DNA from: Pycnococcus provasolii
Lineage: Eukaryota > Chlorophyta > Pseudoscourfieldiophyceae > Pseudoscourfieldiales
Reading direction: 5' to 3'
Length of the DNA stretch: 64,000 nucleotides
Assembly (NCBI GenBank): GCA_049487715.1
Contig: CP150561.1
Span: 558,001 to 622,000, forward strand
The first letter of the stretch is position 1. Every line of letters starts with the position of its first letter. The notes beneath the pieces were generated by a model, which had not been told where the DNA came from, did no database searches, and worked only from the letters and a program-made list of their open reading frames with translations. Shown here in pieces: positions 18,201 through 26,800 of the stretch. A program made the translations under genes and the position numbers.

Positions 18201-19305
18201 TTTCAAGCTGTACGATCCGTACACGGAGATGTTCACGTACGTTGGCCGTGCGTTCGCTCACAGAGATCGGCCGATGTCAGACCTACTTCCGGCACTTTGG
18301 ACATTCGCGGGATATCCGCACGGGACTCCGCTGCTACTGTTTGAGGAGGTGAAGTACGAGCCTGTGATGATTGAAGAAATAACACTCACGCAGACGCTGA
18401 GCGAAGCGCAGCTCGAGGATGGAGACATCATCTGCTACCAGCGCGTGCCTGAAGTTTCCACGGAGGAGACTGCCGCTTCCGCCGGTGGAGCCGAGGTGGT
18501 GATGCGCGACGCTGCGGCGTTGTCGGACAAAGCAGCAGCCGCGGACGGCCATCCGCGGTACGACACGGTGGTAAAGTTTCTCGAATACGTGCGCAATCGC
18601 CAATTTTCCGACCTCGTTAATGGTACTACAAACACGAGCACACGCGAAAATGACACCATCAAGTACGCGAATGATGCTATTCACAAATTGATTGCGAACA
18701 AAATGTGGAGTGAAGTCAAGGCATGCTTGAGCGCGTATCCTGGAAAGGCCAGGGAGAAAGACAACAACAGGCTTCTACCCCTGCATTTGGCGGCTATATG
18801 CAGAGCCCCCGCAGACGTCGTTCGCATGCTGCTCGATGCGTATCCAGCAGGAGCCAGGGAGAAAGACAAATACGGGTATCTACCCCTGCATTCCGCGGCT
18901 TGGTTCAAAGCCCCCGCAGACGTCGTTCGCATGCTGTTGGATGCGTATGCGGAAGGGGCTAGGGGGAAGAGCAACGACGGGAGTCTACCCCTGCATTATG
19001 CGGTTCGAAACAATGCCCCCGCAGACGTCGTTCGTATGCTGTTGGATGCGTATGCGGAAGGGGCTACCACGGTAGGGAAGGACAAGGACGGGGATCTACC
19101 CCTGCATCATGCGGTTCGAAACAATGCCCCCGCAGACGTCGTTCGCATGCTGCTGGAGGCCTATCCGGAAGGAAAAATGGTCAAGAGCAATTACGGGAGA
19201 AGTGGCCATGGACAATTGCCGGTGCACGTTGCGAAAAATAGGGGGGCCCCCCAAGAAATCATGAAACTTCTAGACGTGCCGTTGGGATCATCTTGGTTCT
19301 CATAA
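15271..19305 (+). CDS. TIR / P-loop GTPase / coiled coil / USP7-like / ankyrin-like protein
   Basis: One uninterrupted frame of 1344 residues. A TIR domain (about 9-140) begins WTYFISHKQDD and keeps SEWCMAEL, where E79 aligns with the catalytic Glu of NAD-cleaving TIRs. A P-loop NTPase follows (about 235-470), with GNTGAGKS at 245-252 and CPGF at 318, most like AIG1/GIMAP GTPases. Then comes a Glu/Arg-rich coiled coil (about 565-755). Next is a region matching the plant UBP12/USP7 ICP0-binding and ubiquitin-like part (about 846-1056: DLVDHEKVRHFRVQKQ, YWMWAKRQNQTYRP, LLFFKLYDPYTE, QLEDGDIICYQR), without the protease. The end has about five ankyrin-like repeats (about 1143-1333; LPLHxAxxxxAPADVVRMLL). 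The plan is sensor-switch-effector, as in NLR receptors. There is no membrane segment, so it is probably cytosolic. The NADase activity and immune role are inference. Confidence 0.9.
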   Translation: MQRGAAQGNGWTYFISHKQDDSKTEALELTVQLGKGACWLDVHQRDAGRKAMENGVRNSQFFVCILSPGYLESEWCMAELEWAFKFSKPIILCFRAVDNVGALLQRLPSEFASVSNIQGIKLDRSHPDFFQVAINMIHERVGDATGNSDGISKVRRGKGAIEHWKTMRTTVFTVVAARRFREGGKEHHPSNHELDVLPDIALRKLENPQLQLNADQQLEVLEACIAAGKQQAVRATDKQLVMVIGNTGAGKSTLVNYLHGCQMELHKTTDDKGKKKKVIRVREDSSPPELMVIGHTNKSATFMPKVDGGDDTLTFANCPGFLDNRGAEINIANAVNIKAAVSQAAGIRVLIVLNYYSLKADRGRGIRELAQILADLFGDARRMGEHAGSVVLGLSQAPRRDEDDDEPMQLSDFQDRVSDTTGLGDDAAAIVKSLVSRMFVYDPLNRGDETWSVCDQILASLRSLPPIAEPGDVFRTVLTAEDERALRACVSEMSMRLRKGMERKEYDMVGTMLRQLSALEGIGNPLVTRMLAYAREQVALASVMLKDDAIRCAMTRGFDEADEGVRELKRAASALSKAGQATRDLARRVLKMSEDASAAVSRLKDDEEERRQMRDRHDALQRQVEFLEAKAREDRERADAHRAELENERADNERKRKEMAEAFEAERKKLQERMAESNEAEVRKKMQEELKRLETERDAQEREARETFEKREKQLREQAEASARRAAEAEKERQSLMSAAKKEQEQEATPPNPSHITPMAAQQEYDKGATVSMQEKQEAHLYTIIKVAMDRDIKAQIGTGFEDRTAAALAAGGGSNDMSADVSPGANNNSSRAIVSNPTTPASHTNEYFDLVDHEKVRHFRVQKQMTFNDFKQMVEKEMSIPVECQRYWMWAKRQNQTYRPSRPLTHEEESMAVALIRDSGTPRHEKTASGDLKLFLETPALVFGNSLHKGLPPPMREPLHTIVHDVANKRMEHLLFFKLYDPYTEMFTYVGRAFAHRDRPMSDLLPALWTFAGYPHGTPLLLFEEVKYEPVMIEEITLTQTLSEAQLEDGDIICYQRVPEVSTEETAASAGGAEVVMRDAAALSDKAAAADGHPRYDTVVKFLEYVRNRQFSDLVNGTTNTSTRENDTIKYANDAIHKLIANKMWSEVKACLSAYPGKAREKDNNRLLPLHLAAICRAPADVVRMLLDAYPAGAREKDKYGYLPLHSAAWFKAPADVVRMLLDAYAEGARGKSNDGSLPLHYAVRNNAPADVVRMLLDAYAEGATTVGKDKDGDLPLHHAVRNNAPADVVRMLLEAYPEGKMVKSNYGRSGHGQLPVHVAKNRGAPQEIMKLLDVPLGSSWFS
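18770..19190 (+). repeat. near-identical DNA repeats encoding the ankyrin-like units
   Basis: Four units of 105-114 bases carry an almost unchanged GCCCCCGCAGACGTCGTTCG core (about 18805, 18910, 19014, 19125). The last two also share the preceding ATGCGGTTCGAAACAAT. Identity at codon level points to recent tandem duplication or gene conversion. Confidence 0.85.
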
Positions 19306-19384
19306 TAACAATCATCTACTACTTACTACCACTACATCTGTAACACTATATTTGTCCCACCACTGAAATGAATAAATGCTTCCA

Positions 19385-20539
19385 TCACGCGGCACGCGCG
19401 GCGCCCGCCTGTCTTCGCAGGCGCGCGGACGAGTCCTCCTCACTCGACTTGGCGTGGTACACGCGCGTCGGCAACGACGACGGAGGCAGATGCGGCTGCG
19501 GCGCATCGTACGGATATCCGTTCTTCACAAAGTCTTCAGGTGCGTCGATCGTGACGCCGTCGTTGCGCACCTGAACGCCGTGGTACATGAGCTGGAACTG
19601 CGTAGTCAGATCCTGGTCGCTCGGCTTCTCGCCTAGCTCGTTGGCGAAAAGACGCTGCATATTCGTGGCATACAGCCCGGCATCCGCGCACTCCGCCTCG
19701 CTGGGCGTGTACAGCGGCATGATCTTCACCTCGCATCGGTTGTACAGCTGACTTGCAAGACGGAGGAAGGCGAAGTTGTCGTCGCGCAGCGTCCACGCGA
19801 TGTTGTAGTTCTTGCACGGGTACCGAATCACCACCGGGAGCACGGGAACGCCCGCGACGAACGCGCCGCGCTTGAATCGCACGACGGTTCGCCCGTTGGT
19901 TGTCGTTCCCTCCGGCGCCATGGCAATGTTCGGGTACCTGTCGTCGAAGATACGCTCGACGACCAGCGCCGCCTTGTTACCCGCCTTGGCGCCGACGTTG
20001 CTAGCATCTGCACCTGCGCTCGCCGCCTCGACGCGGTCAACGAGTACGGGTTGGAACGCGCGCACGCCCCTTCCGATCAGCGGCAGGTTGGCGATGGTTT
20101 TCTTCGTGACGGAGCACGGTTGAAAGAAAATGACGAGTAGGAACGAGTCGACCCAGCTGACGTGGTTTATGCATATGACGATACGTTTCTTTCCGCTTCT
20201 CATGTCCGGCGTATAGTTTTCGAACCCTTTTGTGTTTATGTACAGGAACCCGAGCGGGACGAGAACGATCCTGCACCACATTGCTGCGATATAAACGATG
20301 TTCCTTCTCCACGTCGCGAGCGGTTTGTTGAGGTCCGCCCCTGCGGTCGCGGCATAGAAGTGCGCGAACGCCGTCGCGAACGCGACGACGAAGATAACGA
20401 TTCTCACGGGTGCCGATAGCATCATGAGGGCAATTTTCGCACGTTCGTACATGTTCATGGGGAAGTTGGTTTCTAGGAACGGCGACGCGTGAAGCGCACA
20501 CCTCAGCGACGACGACGACGCAGACGACGACGATGGCAT
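19385..20539 (-). CDS. lysophospholipid acyltransferase (LPCAT/LPEAT-like, PlsC domain)
   Basis: The 384-residue membrane enzyme would transfer an acyl group from acyl-CoA to a lysophospholipid in the ER. Two or three hydrophobic helices (about 38-60, 83-101 and 132-140) precede and flank the acyltransferase motifs. These are HVSWVD (H126 and D131, the catalytic HX4D), a second block around GRGVRAFQPVLVDR, EGTTTNG (E210, glycerol-phosphate contact), and VPVLPV (231-236). The C-terminal third is soluble and ends in a basic Ser/Arg/Ala tail. No EF-hand is seen, unlike some LPCATs. The ATG at 20539 is used; an inner MNMYERAK start is possible. It is divergent from the LRRC40-like gene, with 0.9 kb between. 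Confidence 0.88.
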   Translation of the reverse strand: MPSSSSASSSSLRCALHASPFLETNFPMNMYERAKIALMMLSAPVRIVIFVVAFATAFAHFYAATAGADLNKPLATWRRNIVYIAAMWCRIVLVPLGFLYINTKGFENYTPDMRSGKKRIVICINHVSWVDSFLLVIFFQPCSVTKKTIANLPLIGRGVRAFQPVLVDRVEAASAGADASNVGAKAGNKAALVVERIFDDRYPNIAMAPEGTTTNGRTVVRFKRGAFVAGVPVLPVVIRYPCKNYNIAWTLRDDNFAFLRLASQLYNRCEVKIMPLYTPSEAECADAGLYATNMQRLFANELGEKPSDQDLTTQFQLMYHGVQVRNDGVTIDAPEDFVKNGYPYDAPQPHLPPSSLPTRVYHAKSSEEDSSARLRRQAGAARAA

Positions 20540-21454
20540 GGCCGCTTGAGTGGAGATGAAATGAAGGTAGTTAGGAAGGGGTTAGGCCGTTAGGTTAGGA
20601 GGTGTGCCAGGTCAGCATGCTATGCTATGCTGGGAGGGGAAGGGGCGGCGGCTGGGGAACGCGGGAGAGCAAAAAACCACCTCCCCTGTTTTAGGTCGAG
20701 AGGAATGAATGGTCGGACTTTAGAAAGTTTGGGAAACTAAGGTTACCTCATGATGGCCTGGTGAGATCGATGGCCTGGTCAGATCGATGGCATGGACAGA
20801 TGGTGGGGATCGGCGTGGTGACTGTGAAGATGGTGGTGGTGAAGATGGTGGTGGGGATGGGGAAGATGGTGGTGGGGATGGGGAAGATGGTGGTGGTGGT
20901 AAAGATTGTGGCGGTGGTGAGGAAGATGGTGGTGGTGATGATCGTGGTGTTCAGGTAGGAAGGCTTCCTAGGTGTGGTGTTCTCACCTGGCGTTCTCTGT
21001 TCATCGTGATTCGTCCGTACTGTACTGTACTGTACCACGTCTTTGTACGGGCTCATATTCATATCACCAGACAAACATCATCCGGCTGTTTACTTAGTTC
21101 TTATGTATTCCGCCAGTGACCAGTCCAGGTCGGCAGTCCAGGTCGGCAGTCCAGGTAAAGGTTTACCCACGATAGTCCAGGTCGGCGTCCCAGTCTGGCC
21201 AATCGGCCGTACCAGGTGGCAGGTGGCCTTGCCTAAAGGCCGCCCAGTCCGCGGCCGCCTCTCTCCGTTGCAAGTCCGCGGCCACCTACAGTACGCATCT
21301 ACTGTATGGTAAGTAAGGTGGTCAATCAATGAAAAGCAAGCTCTCTCCTCTGCTCTCTCCTGGAAGTAAAAGTTCGTTGGTTCCCGCCTCCTCTCCTCTC
21401 CTCTCCCCCTCTCATGTCCCACAGGGCAAACTCACCATCATCACGATAATGATT
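20540..21454. other. divergent intergenic region with simple and short tandem repeats
   Basis: It holds a GGT/GAAGATGGTGGTG satellite (20816-20946) and a 13-mer repeated about three times (GTCCAGGTCGGCA, 21123-21160). The motif AAGGTTTACCCACGATAG near 21155 also occurs as AAGGTTTACCTACGATAG near 32273. No gene is supported here. Confidence 0.6.
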
Positions 21455-23401
21455 ATGAAGGCGGCGAAGAATCCCAACTTCGACTTCGGTGGTGGTGGTG
21501 GTGATCGTGGTGGCGGTGGCCGTGCCGCTCTCGACTCCTCGTTGTCCTTGCACCGCCGTCTTCGTCAATCCGCATCCACGGGTACCATCAGGCTTTGTGG
21601 CTTGAACCTTACCGTATTACCCGCCGACGATGTCCTCGCAGTTATGATGGGAGAATACAAATACGACGACGCAGATACCACTTCAACTTACACGTCATCG
21701 CAGGCATTTTCGTCGTCGTCATCTCCCAAGTGGTGGGAAACTAATCAGATCACCAAAGTCGATATCTCAAACAACCAAATCACAAACCTGCCACCTGATG
21801 TACTGCAGCACGAAACACTCGAAGTACTATGCGCGCACACAAACAAACTCGTCGGCGTGTCGTGCTGGGGAGAGAACATGCGCGACGTCGACGTGACTTT
21901 GAACGAAATCGAAGTCTTGCCGCCACTCACAAGCACAATCGCAAGACTCAAGGCGTCGCAAAACAGACTCGAGGAACTTCCACTGTCACAGCACAACGGC
22001 GACAGCGCTCTCGCAGATCTCGACGCCAGCGATAACAAAACGCTCAGGCACGTGCCCGACGCATTTGGCGAACACTTTCGATTTCTAGTGCGTCTGCGTC
22101 TCGCAGACTGCGCACTTGAGCGACTTCCCGAGGAAATGTTCGCGCACATGCAAAGACTCGACGACCTTGACGTCGCGGGAAACATACTTCAAGCGCTTCC
22201 CAAGTCGCTCGGAAAAGCGAGTGCAATGCGCCGCATCGACGCAAGCCGCAACCGGATCGTTGACGTGCCCACCCTTCCCACGAAGCAGCTTGCCGAGATC
22301 GTGCTTGCAAACAATCGACCACTTGCACACCTGCCCAGCTGCGTTGCAGAGGCGCGCGCACTGCGCACCGTCGTCGCGAGCCGATGCGGATTTACCGCCA
22401 TTCCTCCACCACTACTCGTACCGGACGGCCCACCTATCGCCACGCTCGATCTTGCTGACAACGACATAGCCACCGTGGCACCGGAGATGGCGCGGCGCGC
22501 AGATACGCTGCGTGCCCTATGCCTGCAGGGCAACCCCATTCGATCGGTGCGACAGGCGCTTTTGAACGGTCCCATGTCAAAGCTCATGGCACACCTCGTA
22601 GCGCAGATGGCGGACGGCGACAACGGCATGGGCATCGGCGAACCATTCCACGCATCGGCACAGCGCAGTGGAGGCATGCTTGACATCAGCGCCGCGACCG
22701 TTCCCACTCAGGCGTGGGCGATGGATGCCGCGGCGCGCGGGGTCTTCACCGGCGTTCAAAAGATTCAGGCTGTGAATGCACCGCAAATCGACGAACTGCC
22801 GCTAGCAGCCATCCCATCAGATGATTGGGAAAGCGTCGTTTCGATTGTGGTCAAGTCGTGCGGACTGCGAGCTTGGCCAGACTGCACGCCACCAAACTTG
22901 GAGGAGCTTTGCTTGGAGCAGTGCCAGCTCGTGGGAAATGGCATTCTTCGCATTGCCGAAGAAATTGGGGCGACTCTACGCATACTTCGGCTAAATCACT
23001 GCGGGAAACACGTTGTCTTCGACGATGATGCGGAAGCGGCGCTCGAACAGATGCCCAATCTGGAGGAGCTCGCGTTGCAAGGTCTCGGCGTTCGTCGCAT
23101 CCCAACGAGGAATGTCGTCGCCTCGGGTGCTGCCACGCGCCTGCGCGTGCTCGACGTTTCGAACAATCGCATCGCCGAAATCTCGCCTGAAGTTGCACAC
23201 TCCATGTGTGCCCTTGAGGAACTCAACTGCTCAAACAACGACATTGGCGATCTCCCGCCAGAGCTTGGACTCATGGCGGTTGATGCGAACGGGCGACTGT
23301 CGACCTTGATGCTTGATGGAAACCCACTGCGCAAGATCCGCCGCGGTGTGCTCGAGGCTGGAACGCCGCGCCTTCTTGCGTACTTGCGCGAAAAGCTGTA
23401 A
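21455..23401 (+). CDS. LRRC40: leucine-rich repeat protein, LRRC40-like
   Basis: The 648-residue protein has an N-terminal Gly-rich region and a helix (SSLSLHRRLRQSASTGTIRLCGLNL), then about 20 leucine-rich repeats with typical units such as VDISNNQITNLPP and LDVSNNRIAEISP. A break near residues 390-440 splits them into two sets. The C-terminus (LMLDGNPLRKIRRGVL, then PRLLAYLREKL) is the LRRC40 signature, repeated in part at the end of the first set. These proteins are intracellular and of unknown exact role. There is no signal peptide, kinase or NB-ARC domain, so it is not a receptor kinase or NLR. The frame is open upstream to 21329, but the ATG at 21455 fits the family start better. Confidence 0.85.
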   Translation: MKAAKNPNFDFGGGGGDRGGGGRAALDSSLSLHRRLRQSASTGTIRLCGLNLTVLPADDVLAVMMGEYKYDDADTTSTYTSSQAFSSSSSPKWWETNQITKVDISNNQITNLPPDVLQHETLEVLCAHTNKLVGVSCWGENMRDVDVTLNEIEVLPPLTSTIARLKASQNRLEELPLSQHNGDSALADLDASDNKTLRHVPDAFGEHFRFLVRLRLADCALERLPEEMFAHMQRLDDLDVAGNILQALPKSLGKASAMRRIDASRNRIVDVPTLPTKQLAEIVLANNRPLAHLPSCVAEARALRTVVASRCGFTAIPPPLLVPDGPPIATLDLADNDIATVAPEMARRADTLRALCLQGNPIRSVRQALLNGPMSKLMAHLVAQMADGDNGMGIGEPFHASAQRSGGMLDISAATVPTQAWAMDAAARGVFTGVQKIQAVNAPQIDELPLAAIPSDDWESVVSIVVKSCGLRAWPDCTPPNLEELCLEQCQLVGNGILRIAEEIGATLRILRLNHCGKHVVFDDDAEAALEQMPNLEELALQGLGVRRIPTRNVVASGAATRLRVLDVSNNRIAEISPEVAHSMCALEELNCSNNDIGDLPPELGLMAVDANGRLSTLMLDGNPLRKIRRGVLEAGTPRLLAYLREKL

Positions 23402-23536
23402 AATAAAAGTCATGTACCTCTGTATGTATTTTTTGTATTTTTTACTGTAGAAAAAGCAAGCAGCGGCCGCGAAATCGCGAATTGGCAAGCTCTGGCAAGC
23501 AGGTCTGGCAAGCTCTGTTGCGGCCGGGTCGTCTTC

Positions 23537-23575
23537 TTGACCACCTTCATGAACCTACAAAATAAACTGGCCGCG
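23537..23575 (+). repeat. third copy of the TTGACCACCTTCAT repeat
   Basis: It matches 11137 and 11210 through TTGACCACCTTCAT, TACAAAA and GGCC, and is followed by TTGCAAGAGG motifs. It lies in the 424-base gap before the large secreted-protein gene. Confidence 0.6.
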
Positions 23576-23825
23576 AACTTGCAAGAGGATGCAAGAGGTT
23601 GCAAGGCTCTGACGACAGGCCACAACCACCCACGCGCGGCCGGGCCTCCTTCCTGGGATGCCATGCCACCTGGATCCTGGTGCGCCCTCCTCCTCCACCT
23701 CCTCTGAGCTCTGCGCGAATCATTCTCTGCCTTCATCATGCCGATGCTCAAAATCAGTGCTGCGCATACCACTACGCGTGCGTTCACACCTAGCGCATGA
23801 CAGTCTGCGCTTTCTTCCTCCCCAT

Positions 23826-26800
23826 ATGAACATGCCGAGGAGGTGGTGGTGGCGCGTTCTGCTGACGCTCGTAGGCACGCTCACCTGCATAAACAAAGCA
23901 AGAACCGAAGCCACGTTCTATGGCCTCGACGATCTTCCGCCGCTCGGAATCGCACCGCCGTTCGCGTCGGGATACCCGAGGTTACGTGCGACGCCGCCGA
24001 CGCAGACGACGACGACAAGGCCGGCGAACTTGCCGCCGTGGCTGGATGTGAATACCACCACAGGCGAGGCGGCGATCAACCTGGAGGTGAAGCTCACGTC
24101 CAGCGGAACCGCCGTGTGGCTCGCCTTGGCACCCGCAAGTGACGTCGGAGCGCCAACGTTAACGCAGGTCACAAACGACGAACCTGCCGCGGGCGCGACG
24201 TGGTACAGACGAGGGACGCTCGCGCTTAGCGCAAACGAACAGGCGACACTGCGCGTCGACGGCGTGCCGCGCAACATGGCAGCCGCCGTGTGGATTGCAA
24301 GCCTTCCCGCGAAGTGGACGTACGGACGCGACGTGCCGTCGAACGCGTCGCTTGCCGTCGCCGTAGCCCCGTACGCTGACGTCTTCCCGCCCGTCGCCGT
24401 TTCGCTGAGCCTGACGCGCATCGCCACCACAGCTATGGACATACACATCACGCTCGACGAGCCAGGAACTGCGTACGCCGTCGCGGTGCGTGCAACGGAC
24501 ATGCCGCTGCGCGACGCGAGCTGGCGATCCAACTTTCGTGCCGCAGACGTGCGTGACTACGTGCGTGCCGCCGTGCGCGCGCCGGAGGTGCCCAGAAATG
24601 CCGAAGCAAGCCTCGCGATGCGGAACGGTTCGAGCGTTCAAGGCGTGGCAAGCGTTGACGCGCGCGACGTCATCAACGCCACGACAACTCTCGAGCTCCG
24701 TCGACTCGATCCAGACACGACGTACGCGCTGATTATCGTCGTGGAAGATCGCGCATCCTTCGCGAGCTGCTGGGCTTGCCCTGTGCACCGACGCCGTAAC
24801 AGACGAATCCTCGCGTGGCCGCCAGATTTTGTGCGCACGGCGCGTGCCACCGGACCACTGCCCGAGCACCTGGAATTCCCCGCCATCACGAGTTTTGATG
24901 CGAACGTCAAGGTGCTCCTATCGGCACCGGGTGCAGCCTTCGTCGTGGCGGAGGAGGGGGCACCACCTGTGCGACCTGCACCTCGTGCGGCGGACGTGGT
25001 GGCGCTCGTCGCGTACGGAGAGGGCATCCCCGCCGCGGCGTCGGCGGCATCGGCGGGCCTACCTCCTACAAACGCGGCAAATCCACCGGTGCGGAATGTG
25101 GCGTCCAATTTCCAGGCGTGGCAGGTGTCGACCAGCGCCTCTTCTTCCCCCTCCTCCTCTAAACTGGGTGTGCACGACGTCGAACCCACGATACTTGAGC
25201 CAGCAGGTGGACGAATCGCATATCGGGCACTTCCACCATCCACCTCAGATACTACGACACGGCCTGAGCTGCTCGCGGACCTTGGCGATGTCACGCCGAC
25301 GTTCCTTGGTGACGCGAGCCAGCCGCCACCGCCACCACCGCCACCACCATTACCAGCGCCCTTGCCACCGCCACCACCGCCCCCATTCGACCCACCAGCG
25401 AAAGCGTGGACTCTTGCAGCTCAATCTGGCGGTCGCGCCGATCTCATCATCCGCGTCGACCATTCATACGGGTGGGCGCCAACTGTTGCAACGACCACCG
25501 CGGGCGCACTTGTGCGCTTTACTGCCGATCAGCCGGGCAGCGCTCTCACCTTCGGCGACGGCGGCGAGCCCATGGCACGGGTTCACACCGTCCAGCTGAG
25601 CGGGTCGGGGTTTATGCCCAACGATATTCCAGACGTTCTCGTAGGCGACGTGATTCGAGTTTACGCGCACGAGTACGTCGGCAACCGGCCAATGATTGCT
25701 CCCAGACATGGATTGACTGCCGGTGTTTACATAGCACCATCGCCACCACCGCCGCCGAGCCCTCCACCACCGAGCCCACCTCCCTCGCCCCTTGCGAGTC
25801 CACCTCCACCGAGTCCACCGCCAAGTCCTCCTCCACCAAACGTTGGTGGCAGCAATACCAAGCAACCGGGCCTACCTCTGAACGTGCAGGTTGTGGAAAA
25901 GTCGCTTCATCCCAATCACGGCGTTGTTTACGATGGCGCGGAAGTTACCTTCACTAACATTCTAGGCACGCACGGACTTGTCGTTACGGATGCGGATGGG
26001 AGCAATCAAGTGACGCTCGTCACGCCTAGCGACGATGCGTGGACATACACGTACACCGCGGGTCACAGCGCGTACGGAGAACAGCGAGATGTGCACTTCT
26101 TCGCCATCGCCAACTCGACGAGTACACTGTCCTCCTCGCCTCGCTTCATCCTGTCCATTTTGACCACACGGCGTGCGAGAAGGCGACGCCTGCATGCGAC
26201 AAACGTGGATGAGTACAACATCGCGGCAACGGACGAAGACAATCCAATCACGGTGGCAGTCGTTGCGCCACGTCGAGGTCCCTGGACGTACGACTACATC
26301 GTCAGCGCTGTGGGTACACACCGACTCTTCGACCCGTGGCGCCCATTCACACACACTCTCGTGCTACATGCTTACGAACGCAGCGAGGACGTCTTGCTGA
26401 TCGGTGGCGCGTCGAGCAAGCAGTGGAGCTTTACCATTCGCCTCCTGGCACCTGGCGTGTTCCGATTTCGTGATCCCACCGGCGACGGTACAGCACCCAA
26501 GCTAAATGCGTCGTCCACAGGATCGTTTCGGAGGGAGGTGTTGATCTTTGCCACGGAAGCGCCCTCCTCGCCGCTCACGATCGACTTGGTGGACGGCGTG
26601 GACGATGGCGTTCTTGCGAACGGCTCGCCGTACGACTACGCCATCACGCCTCTCGTCGAATTGCCTAAAACAGTTGCGCATGAAAATCGCACTGTGTCGG
26701 TCATGCTGCGGCACCTCCGCGAACGCACGTGGCACACGCTTTATCTGTCCACGGCATCACCGGCGTTCGACGAGCGCACGATGCACCCGTCAAGGGATCC

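Noticed and set aside
18770-19190. Regular 105-114 base repeats considered as a satellite
   Set aside because: They stay in frame within the 1344-codon gene and encode ankyrin-like units.
15271-19305. Classical NB-ARC NLR
   Set aside because: The P-loop is followed by CPGF and no RNBS, GLPL or MHD motifs, so the switch is GIMAP-like and not NB-ARC.
21455-23401. LRR receptor kinase or NLR
   Set aside because: No signal peptide, membrane helix, kinase or NB domain; the C-terminus is LRRC40-like.
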